From positions 1 through 16,716 of the forward strand of contig CAZJBP010000081.1 in the NCBI GenBank assembly GCA_964544115.1: a stretch of DNA of 16,716 nucleotides, written 5' to 3'. Below are positions 7,188 through 14,423 of this stretch, piece after piece; the stretch's first letter is position 1, and every line of letters begins with the position of its first letter. A program made the translations under genes and the position numbers. The DNA is from CAZJBP01 sp964544115 (GTDB taxonomy: Bacteria > Verrucomicrobiota > Kiritimatiellia > UBA8416 > JADHWI01). The notes under the pieces were generated by a model that worked only from the letters and a program-made list of their open reading frames with translations, was not told where the DNA came from and searched no databases.

Positions 7188-9200
7188 ATGTCATCCACGT
7201 CTGTTGTCGGCGGGAATGGGGTCAGCCTCGAGTCGCTGCTCGAGGACATGGTGGACGGTGGCTCCGTGGCGCGCTGGCCGGATCCTGCCTATACCTGCCG
7301 GCAGGCCAGCAGCTACGACCGGCGGCGGAAGGGCCCCGACCAGCCCGATTGGTTCGCCAACAACGACTGCTCACAGTTTGACCAGGTGCTGGAGCAGGAC
7401 GGCCGCAAGCAGTTTGTCCTGATGGACGCCGAGGGGCCCGGCGCGGTGGTGCGGTTCTGGCTGACCACCAGCGACAAGAAGGCGGGACGCCTTCGGATCT
7501 ACCTGGATGGCGCCACTACGCCGGTGATTGAGTTTCCGGCCTACGATTTGCTCTCGGGTAGCCTGGACGCCGGGCCAGCCCTGGCCACGGCGCATCCCGG
7601 CTACTCGCGCGCGGGCAACGGCGGCAATACCCTATACCTGCCGATCCCATACGCGCGGCACTGCCGGATCACCTGGGAAGAGGCCGACGGTGGTGACATT
7701 GCCGGGCCCCGCTTCTATGCGATCAATTACCGGACCTACCCGGCGGGCACGAAGGTCGAGACGTTCTCCCCGGCTGCGCTGCGCGCCGCCGGGGCGACGC
7801 TGGAGCGAGTCAACCGGGCTCTGCTCACGCCGCCGGCCATCACGGCCGGCAAAGCCGTAACGCTCGACGCGACGATCGGCCCCGGCGGGCACGCGGCTGT
7901 CGAGCTGCCGGACGGCCCGGCCGCCGTGCGAGAGGTGTGCGTCCGCGTCAGCGCCGCGGATGCCGGCACACTGGAGCGGGCGGCGCGGGCGCTGGTCCTC
8001 GAGATGACGTGTGACGGCGAGGCGACGGTCTGGTGTCCGGTGAGCGACTTCTTCGGCAGCGGGTACGGGCTGAACGAACTGCGGAGCTGGTATCGGACGG
8101 TGGCTCCTGACGGCCTGATGACCTGCCGGTGGGTCATGCCTTACCGCGAAGGGGCCCGCCTGGCGCTGGTCAACCTCGGCCCGGCGACCGTGAAGGTGAA
8201 CCTGGAGGCTCGAACGGGGCCGTGGGTGTGGGATGCGCGATCGATGCACTTCCGCTCCAACTGGCATTACGAAGCGGACATGAAGACGCCGCCCTTCGTT
8301 GACTGGAACTACATCCGGATCAACGGGCGGGGCGTTTATGCCGGCGACACGCTGTCCCTCTTCAACCCCGTTCCCACCTGGTACGGGGAAGGCAACGAGA
8401 AGATCTGGGTGGACGGCGAATCGTTTCCGTCTCACATCGGCACCGGCACGGAGGACTACTACAACTTCTCCTGGGCGCCGAAGCCTGTGTTCCAGACACC
8501 GTTTGCCAGCGAGGTCCGGATCGACGAGGCGATGACCCAGGGGCACAACGTGCTGACCCGGACCCGGAACCTGGACGGGATCCCGTTCGAGCGCTCGCTC
8601 CAGTTCGATATCGAGCTGATGCCGTGGCAGGAGACGCGTCTGACGTATGCCGCCACGACGTATTGGTATGCGCTCCCGGGTGCGGTGTCCAACGTCCGAC
8701 CGATGCCGCAGGCCGCAACGCGCATCTTCCGGCGCATTACGCCGCTCATCGTGAACATGATGGTGAGCAAGCTCCTGCCCTCCGCCGGCAAACTCGACAA
8801 CCTGGCGTACCCCGTCAGCATGGCGGGACTGGACTTCAAGCCGCGGAGCTTTGAATCGTTCTGTGACCTGCACGCCGAACTGGGTGCGCGGGCGCCGGAG
8901 GACCTGCTGGTCTACTATGCCTGCCGCTTTGAATGCCCCGAGCCCATGAAGATCGCCGCACTGCTCGGATATGACGGGCCGGTAAAGATGTGGATCGACG
9001 GCAAGGAGCGCTTCCATGATCCGGATGGCGTCAACCCGGCATTGATCGACAAGGGCCGGGCGGAGGTGGATGTCGCGGCCGGCGTTCACGATGTGCTGGT
9101 CGCGCTGGGTTCCAACTGCGGCAAGGCGTGGGGCATCTACCTGCGGCTTGATCGGGTGGATGACGGCTTCACGCTTCCGCGCGTCTTCACAGGAGCATAG
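7188..9200 (+). CDS. GH172 (DUF2961) furanosidase-like protein, copy 1
   Basis: This 670-residue protein starts at an ATG six bases after GAGG (7178-7181). The family signature runs from the N-terminus (SLLEDMVDGGSVARWPDP, ASSYDRR, DQPDWFANND, GPGAVVRFW) to the catalytic region GEGNEKIWVDGE...GTGTEDYYNFSWAP. Glu401 and Glu422 are 21 residues apart, the spacing I recall for the nucleophile and acid/base (Glu270, Glu291) of alphaFFase1 from Bifidobacterium dentium, the founding GH172 enzyme. Known activities of the family are difructose-dianhydride/alpha-D-fructofuranosidase and alpha-D-arabinofuranosidase. Residues about 572-665 form an added beta-rich domain (LLGYDGPVKMWIDGKE, GSNCGKAWGIYLRL) that may bind carbohydrate. 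No signal peptide is visible. The next gene begins three bases after the stop. The exact substrate is inferred. Confidence 0.85.
   Translation: MSSTSVVGGNGVSLESLLEDMVDGGSVARWPDPAYTCRQASSYDRRRKGPDQPDWFANNDCSQFDQVLEQDGRKQFVLMDAEGPGAVVRFWLTTSDKKAGRLRIYLDGATTPVIEFPAYDLLSGSLDAGPALATAHPGYSRAGNGGNTLYLPIPYARHCRITWEEADGGDIAGPRFYAINYRTYPAGTKVETFSPAALRAAGATLERVNRALLTPPAITAGKAVTLDATIGPGGHAAVELPDGPAAVREVCVRVSAADAGTLERAARALVLEMTCDGEATVWCPVSDFFGSGYGLNELRSWYRTVAPDGLMTCRWVMPYREGARLALVNLGPATVKVNLEARTGPWVWDARSMHFRSNWHYEADMKTPPFVDWNYIRINGRGVYAGDTLSLFNPVPTWYGEGNEKIWVDGESFPSHIGTGTEDYYNFSWAPKPVFQTPFASEVRIDEAMTQGHNVLTRTRNLDGIPFERSLQFDIELMPWQETRLTYAATTYWYALPGAVSNVRPMPQAATRIFRRITPLIVNMMVSKLLPSAGKLDNLAYPVSMAGLDFKPRSFESFCDLHAELGARAPEDLLVYYACRFECPEPMKIAALLGYDGPVKMWIDGKERFHDPDGVNPALIDKGRAEVDVAAGVHDVLVALGSNCGKAWGIYLRLDRVDDGFTLPRVFTGA
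9191..9195 (+). promoter_or_regulatory. Ribosome binding site of GH172 copy 2 inside the end of copy 1
   Basis: AGGAG lies eight bases before ATG 9204 and overlaps the last codons of the preceding gene. It fixes the start of copy 2 and shows that the two GH172 genes are translated from one message. Confidence 0.7.
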
Positions 9201-9203
9201 CAC

Positions 9204-11246
9204 ATGGCATCCGCGCTTTCTGCCGTCACGCTGGAATCGCTGCTTGCGGAGATGCTGGACTGCGCGTCTGTCGCCCGCTGGCCGGATCCGTTCTATACGT
9301 GCGTGCAGGCGGACAGCATGGACCGCCGCCGCGTGGCTCCCGATCAGCCCGACTGGTTTGTGAAATCCTGCGAGAACTTCGTCCGCGTGGATGAGGTCGC
9401 CGGGCGCAAACAGCATGTGCTGATGGACGTTGCTGGTCCCGGGGCCATCGTCCGGTTCTTTGTGACATCGCACTGCGGAAAGCCCGGCAAGTTGCGGATC
9501 TACCTCGATGGTTCTCCGACGCCGGTGCTGGAATACCGGGCACTCGACCTGCTGCAGGGAACGTTCAACCCAGGCACCCCGCTGATGACAACGCAGCCCT
9601 GCTATGAGGCCAACAAGTTTGGAGGGACGGTCTCGTATCTTCCCATCCCCTACGCCCGGAACTGCAAGGTGACCTGGGAGGAGCCCGACGGCGGGCCGGC
9701 GACGCCCACTGTCTGCTACCAGATCAATTACCGGGCCTATGCCGCAGGCTCCCCCGTTGAGACGCTCAGCACCGATGTCCTGGCCCGCGCCGCCGGCGCG
9801 ATCCGCCGGACCAACCGCCTTCTGTCCGCGCCCCCGGCGTTTGTCGGCGGAGCCCTGCAGACCGTGGACCAGACGCTCCCCTCTGGTCAATCCTCCTCGC
9901 TGAGCCTTCCGAGCGGACCGGCCGCCGTCCGTGAATTCTCCGTCCGCCTCACAGTGGAGGATGGCAAGCAGATTGCACAAGCCATGCGGTCCACAGTGAT
10001 CTCGGCCGAGTTCGACGGCGAACAGACCATCTGGTGCCCGCTGGGCGACTTCTTCGGGGCGGGCCCTGGCCTCAGCGTGGTCCAGAGCTGGTATCGCGAC
10101 GTGAGCGCAGACGGGCAGATGGTGTGCCGATGGGTTATGCCCTACGCCAAGGCCGCGACGATCACCTTTCACAATCTATCGGGCCGCCCGGTGGGCGTGC
10201 AGGCGGAGATCGTGACAAGCCCGTGGAATTGGGACAGCCGCTCCATGCATTTTCACGCGAACTGGCATTTCCAGGCGGGAATCCAGGTGCCGCCGTGGAT
10301 GGATTGGAGCTACATCGCGATCAAGGGCAAAGGCATTTACGTTGGCGATACGCTCACAGTCTTCAATCCAATCCCGTCATGGTACGGAGAGGGTACAGAG
10401 AAGATCTGGGTCGACGACGACAAGCGCCCCTCCCACATGGGTACCGGCACCGAGGACTACTACAATTTCTCCTGGGCCCCGAAGCCGACCTTCAACCTTC
10501 CATTCGCCAGCCATGTCCGCATGGATGAATCCCACACACAGGGCCACAACGTGCTCACCAGGACCCGGAATCTCGACGGAATCACGTTCAGACACTCGCT
10601 GAAGATGGACATGGAGGTCCATTCGTGGGAGGCCACGAAGCTGGACTACATCGCGGCCACCTACTGGTATGCGTTCCCCGGCGCGACGTCCAACGTTGAT
10701 CCTGCTCCGGAATCGGCGAAGCTGGCAATTCCGCGCGTCAAGTACCGGGCCATCACGCCGTTCATTGCGACCATGCTGGTGAGCACACTCCTGCCCGGCG
10801 CCGGTAAACTGCACGGCCTGCAGTTCCCGTCTCGCATGGATAGTCTCGACTTCAAGCCGCGGACGTTCGAGGGCGATTTCTGCAACCTGCACGACGAACT
10901 GGGCGCGCGCGAGCCCGAAGACTTGCTGGTTTACTACTCCTGCCAGTTCGAGTGCAGCGAGCCCATGGAGATCGCCGCGCTCCTCGGTTATGACGGCCCC
11001 GTGAAGATGTGGATCGACGGCAAGGAATGCTTCCACGATCCGGACGGTGTCAATCCGGCAACCGCGGGCAAGGGCAAGGCTGTTGTCCAGGCCACGGCAG
11101 GGGTTCACAGCATATGGGTGGCGCTGGGCTCCAACTGCGGGAAGGCCTGGGGTATCTACCTGCGGCTGGAACGATTGGATCTTCCCGCGACCGAGTTCGA
11201 CGCGGAGGCCTTTGCCGCCCTGGTACTCCCGCGGGTGTTACATTGA
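9204..11246 (+). CDS. GH172 (DUF2961) furanosidase-like protein, copy 2
   Basis: This 680-residue protein is co-linear with the preceding gene product over its whole length, from SLLAEMLDCASVARWPDP at the start to the GSNCGKAWGIYLRLE closing strand, so the pair arose by tandem duplication. Catalytic candidates are Glu396 (in WYGEGTEKIW) and Glu417 (in GTGTEDYYNFSW), again 21 residues apart. Differences lie mainly in the central beta-sandwich (VGGALQTVDQTLPSGQSSSL against the shorter matching stretch in copy 1) and in the C-terminal end, which carries about 15 extra residues (ATEFDAEAFAALVLPRVLH). Both copies keep the catalytic pair, so both are probably active; divergence may mean different linkage or sugar preference, or hetero-oligomerisation. 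There is no signal peptide. The gene is 22 bases from the following GH32 gene. Confidence 0.85.
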   Translation: MASALSAVTLESLLAEMLDCASVARWPDPFYTCVQADSMDRRRVAPDQPDWFVKSCENFVRVDEVAGRKQHVLMDVAGPGAIVRFFVTSHCGKPGKLRIYLDGSPTPVLEYRALDLLQGTFNPGTPLMTTQPCYEANKFGGTVSYLPIPYARNCKVTWEEPDGGPATPTVCYQINYRAYAAGSPVETLSTDVLARAAGAIRRTNRLLSAPPAFVGGALQTVDQTLPSGQSSSLSLPSGPAAVREFSVRLTVEDGKQIAQAMRSTVISAEFDGEQTIWCPLGDFFGAGPGLSVVQSWYRDVSADGQMVCRWVMPYAKAATITFHNLSGRPVGVQAEIVTSPWNWDSRSMHFHANWHFQAGIQVPPWMDWSYIAIKGKGIYVGDTLTVFNPIPSWYGEGTEKIWVDDDKRPSHMGTGTEDYYNFSWAPKPTFNLPFASHVRMDESHTQGHNVLTRTRNLDGITFRHSLKMDMEVHSWEATKLDYIAATYWYAFPGATSNVDPAPESAKLAIPRVKYRAITPFIATMLVSTLLPGAGKLHGLQFPSRMDSLDFKPRTFEGDFCNLHDELGAREPEDLLVYYSCQFECSEPMEIAALLGYDGPVKMWIDGKECFHDPDGVNPATAGKGKAVVQATAGVHSIWVALGSNCGKAWGIYLRLERLDLPATEFDAEAFAALVLPRVLH

Positions 11247-11268
11247 ACCACAAAAAAGATCATGCGAC

Positions 11269-12843
11269 ATGAGTGACACTCAGGCCGAGGCAGAGAAGAC
11301 GGCGAAAGAGATCGAGCACGTCGCCCGCCTGATCGAGAGCGCACGGGAACTGCGTGAGCGGCTGCAGCAGGATCCGCACCGCCCCATGTATCACCTGATG
11401 GGGCCGGAGGATTACAACTGTCCGTTCGACCCGCATGGCTGCATCTACTGGAAGGGGCGCTACCATATTTTCTACCCCTACTTTCCAGGCGGGGTGAACT
11501 GCTGGGGCCACGTATCGAGCGCGGATCTCGTCCACTGGACCTGCCACCCGCCGGCGATCACGATGTCTCCCGGCGACGCAGAGCAGCACGCCTACGCCGG
11601 CGGATCACTGGTGAGCAGGGACGGCGTCCCGACCCTGATCTACCGGGGTGGCGGCGCCGGAACCTGCATTGCCACCAGCCACGACGACGGGCTCATCCAT
11701 TGGACAAAACACCCGAACAACCCCGTCATTCCCATTCCCAAAGAGGGAGATCCCGAGTACGGGACGTTCTTCCTGTATGACACATGCGGATGGGTGGACG
11801 GAGAGTTCCACTACTCCTTGAGCGGGAATATCATCGATTCGCCACCGAAACCGCAGGTGGTGGGAGACATGGCGTGGCTCTTCCGGTCCCGCGACATGGT
11901 CCACTGGGAATACCGCCATCCCTTCTACCAGTCAGACCGGCGCTGGACCGGCCCGGAGGAGGACTGCTCCTGTCCCGACTTCTTTCCGCTGGGCGACAAG
12001 CACGTGCTGATGTTCATCAGCCACTTCCGAGGCACCCAGTACTACATCGGCCGTTACGAGAACGAGAAGTTCTACCCCGAACAGCACGGCCGGATGAATT
12101 GGCCGGGCGGGGCCTGTTTTGCCCAGGAGACCCTGGTCGACGGCAAAGGACGCCGCATCTTCTGGGCTTGGGCGGTCGACCATCGGACGCGGACGTCGGC
12201 CTTGCTCAGCGGGTGGGCCGGTGTGCTGACCTTGCCGCGGGTGCTTTCCCTTGCCGCGAATGGCTCGATGCGGATTGAGCCCGCTGAGGAGTTGGAGGTC
12301 CTGCGGTACGATCACCGACGGCACGCGAACATCACGCTCGCCGCCACCTCGGAATGGGTGCCCCCTGACGTGTCCGGCGATTGCCTGGAGATCTCGATGG
12401 AGGTGGACCTGGCCCCCGGGAGCGCCTTCGGCGTGAAGGTGCGGTGCTCGCCGGACGGCGAAGAACAGACATCCATCGTGTACGATCCGGCGGCGAGGGC
12501 CTTGAGCGTGGATACCCGCCGTTCGACGCTCAACACAGACGTTGTCCAACCGTGGCCCCTTCCCCTCATGGCCTTCTTCACCGACACCCCACTGGAGGAC
12601 GGGAGAAAGGATGTCCGCGTCCAGGAAGCCCCCCTGGAGCTACCTGCGGGCGGCACCCTGAACCTGCGCATCTTCCTCGACCGTTCAATGCTTGAGGTGT
12701 TCGCGAATAGCTGCCAGTGTCTCACGCAGCGGATATATCCTTCGCGGGCGGACAGCATGGGCGTCGTGCTCTTCAGCCGCGGCGGCGAGTCAACGGTACG
12801 TCAATTCAATGCGTGGAAGATGCACCCCTCCAACCCATGGTGA
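11269..12843 (+). CDS. GH32 beta-fructofuranosidase-like protein, copy 1
   Basis: I start this at ATG 11269 (524 residues) because the next gene begins with nearly the same residues (MSDT..EAEKTAK.IEHV). A charged helical N-terminus (about 1-35) precedes the GH32 five-bladed propeller. Asp54 in FDPHG matches the nucleophile of WMNDPNG, and Asp171 in YDTCGW matches the RDP motif Asp, although its Arg is missing. The ECPD motif reads EEDCSCPDFF: the Glu before Cys is replaced by Ser234, with Glu230 and Glu231 just upstream. The C-terminal beta-sandwich has LRIFLDRSMLEVFANS, typical of the GH32 C-domain. Family activity is hydrolysis or transfer of beta-D-fructofuranosyl units from sucrose, inulin or levan; the unusual acid/base region makes the activity uncertain. 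No signal peptide. No strong Shine-Dalgarno sequence is visible, only an A-rich stretch. Confidence 0.82.
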   Translation: MSDTQAEAEKTAKEIEHVARLIESARELRERLQQDPHRPMYHLMGPEDYNCPFDPHGCIYWKGRYHIFYPYFPGGVNCWGHVSSADLVHWTCHPPAITMSPGDAEQHAYAGGSLVSRDGVPTLIYRGGGAGTCIATSHDDGLIHWTKHPNNPVIPIPKEGDPEYGTFFLYDTCGWVDGEFHYSLSGNIIDSPPKPQVVGDMAWLFRSRDMVHWEYRHPFYQSDRRWTGPEEDCSCPDFFPLGDKHVLMFISHFRGTQYYIGRYENEKFYPEQHGRMNWPGGACFAQETLVDGKGRRIFWAWAVDHRTRTSALLSGWAGVLTLPRVLSLAANGSMRIEPAEELEVLRYDHRRHANITLAATSEWVPPDVSGDCLEISMEVDLAPGSAFGVKVRCSPDGEEQTSIVYDPAARALSVDTRRSTLNTDVVQPWPLPLMAFFTDTPLEDGRKDVRVQEAPLELPAGGTLNLRIFLDRSMLEVFANSCQCLTQRIYPSRADSMGVVLFSRGGESTVRQFNAWKMHPSNPW

Positions 12844-12849
12844 TACAAG

Positions 12850-14406
12850 ATGAGCGACACTCAGACCGAGGCCGAGAAGACCGCGAAAGACATTGAACAC
12901 GTCGGCAAGCTAATCGTGAGCGCGCGCGAACTGCGCGAGAAACTGCAGCAGGATCCCCACCGGCCCATGTATCACTTGATGGGACCCGAGGACTACAACT
13001 GCGCATTCGATCCACACGGGCTGATCTTCTGGAAGGGCCGATACCACATCTTCTATCCGTTCTTTCCCGGCGGGATCAACTACTGGGGGCACGTGTCCAG
13101 CACGGATCTCGTGCACTGGCACTGTCACAAGACCGCGATCAAGATCAATCCCGGCGATCCGGAGAGACACGCGTTCGCCGGCGGCGCGATGGTGAACAGG
13201 AACGGCGTTCCCACCCTGATCTACAACGGGCTAGAGGCGGGGGCCTGTGTTGCGACGAGCACGGATGATGACCTGACGAACTGGACGAAGTCTCCGGCCA
13301 ATCCGGTGATCCCCATTCCCAAGGAGGGCTCCCCGGAGTTCGGCAAGTACACAATGTGGGATGTCTGCGGCTGGGTGGACGGAGATTTTCACTATTGCCT
13401 CAGCGGCGGCAATACCAAGGAAGACGGCGATGTGGCCTGGGTCTTCAGGTCACCCGACCTGGTTCATTGGGAGTTTCTGCACAAGTTCTACAAGTCGGAT
13501 CGGAAATGGACCGGGCCGGAAGAGGATTGCTCCTGCCCCGACTTCTTCCCTATCGGCAAGAAGCACATGCTGATGTTCATCAGCCACGCGCGGGGTTGTC
13601 AGTATTACATCGGCCGCTACGAGAACGAGACCTTCTATCCGGAGCAGCACGGCCGCATGAACTGGCCGGGCGGCTCATTCTTTGCCCAGGAGAGCCTGGT
13701 GGACGACAAGGGCCGGCGCATCCTGTGGGCCTGGGTGCCCGACCAGCGGACGCGTCAGCGGACCTTGCTCAGCGGCTGGTCGGGGATCTATTCGCTACCA
13801 CGCGTGCTCTCCCTGGCGAAAGATGATTCCCTGCTGATCGATCCGCCGGATGAACTGAGCGTGCTGCGCTACGACCACCGCCGGCATGAGACGGTGGCCA
13901 TCGCCGCCGACTCGGAACTGGCGCTCAAGGACGTGAGCGGAAACAGCCTGGAGTTGTCGATCGAGGTCGATATGGCCAACGCGAAGCAGTTCGGCGTGAA
14001 GGTGTGCTGCTCGCCGGACGGTCAGGAGCAGACCTCCATCGTGTGTGACCCGGCAGCGAAGACCCTGACGGTGGACACGACGCGGACGACGCTCAGCAAG
14101 GAAGTGGTGCAGCCGTTCCCGAACACCTATTTGGCGTTCTACGCCGACAACCCCATTACGGACGGACGGCAGGACGTTCGCGTCCAGGTGGCGCCGTTTG
14201 AGCTGAAGAAGGGCGAGACGCTGAAGCTGCGGATATTCCTCGATCGCTCGATCCTCGAAGTCTTCGCCAACAGCCGGCAGTGTGTGACCCAGCGAATCTA
14301 TCCCGACCGGGCGGACAGCCTGGGCGTTGCGCTCTTCAGCCGCGGCGGCAGCGCCACGGTAAAGCGTCTGGACGCATGGAAGATGAATCCATCCAACCCT
14401 TGGTAG
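12850..14406 (+). CDS. GH32 beta-fructofuranosidase-like protein, copy 2
   Basis: This 518-residue protein is closely similar to the preceding GH32 protein end to end and starts six bases after its stop. It is six residues shorter because of one gap in the propeller: a Pro-rich loop (SPPKPQVV) of copy 1 is a shorter TKED loop here. Asp54 (FDPHG) and Asp171 (WDVCGW) match the nucleophile and transition-state stabiliser of GH32. As in copy 1, the acid/base motif is EEDCSCPDFF with Ser228 where Glu is usual, and Glu224-Glu225 nearby. The C-terminal domain has LRIFLDRSILEVFANS. There is no signal peptide. Retention of the same altered motif in both copies suggests it predates the duplication and is functional rather than decay. 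Substrate not determined; a fructan or fructoside is the family expectation. Confidence 0.82.
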   Translation: MSDTQTEAEKTAKDIEHVGKLIVSARELREKLQQDPHRPMYHLMGPEDYNCAFDPHGLIFWKGRYHIFYPFFPGGINYWGHVSSTDLVHWHCHKTAIKINPGDPERHAFAGGAMVNRNGVPTLIYNGLEAGACVATSTDDDLTNWTKSPANPVIPIPKEGSPEFGKYTMWDVCGWVDGDFHYCLSGGNTKEDGDVAWVFRSPDLVHWEFLHKFYKSDRKWTGPEEDCSCPDFFPIGKKHMLMFISHARGCQYYIGRYENETFYPEQHGRMNWPGGSFFAQESLVDDKGRRILWAWVPDQRTRQRTLLSGWSGIYSLPRVLSLAKDDSLLIDPPDELSVLRYDHRRHETVAIAADSELALKDVSGNSLELSIEVDMANAKQFGVKVCCSPDGQEQTSIVCDPAAKTLTVDTTRTTLSKEVVQPFPNTYLAFYADNPITDGRQDVRVQVAPFELKKGETLKLRIFLDRSILEVFANSRQCVTQRIYPDRADSLGVALFSRGGSATVKRLDAWKMNPSNPW

Positions 14407-14423
14407 GTGCCGCTGAGCACCAC

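Noticed and set aside
7632..10172. 846-codon minus-strand frame across the two GH172 genes
   Set aside because: It spans the junction between two well-recognised genes on the other strand and has no family motif; its length is a G+C-rich codon artefact.
11047..11268. Upstream in-frame extension of the first GH32 protein
   Set aside because: It would overlap the preceding GH172 gene in another frame by about 200 bases and encode a Arg/Gly/Trp-rich segment. The ATG at 11269 matches the start of the paralogue at 12850.
14280..14423. Upstream in-frame extension of the glycyl radical enzyme
   Set aside because: It lies inside the end of the second GH32 gene and gives a low-complexity sequence; ATG 14424 follows that gene's stop by 17 bases.
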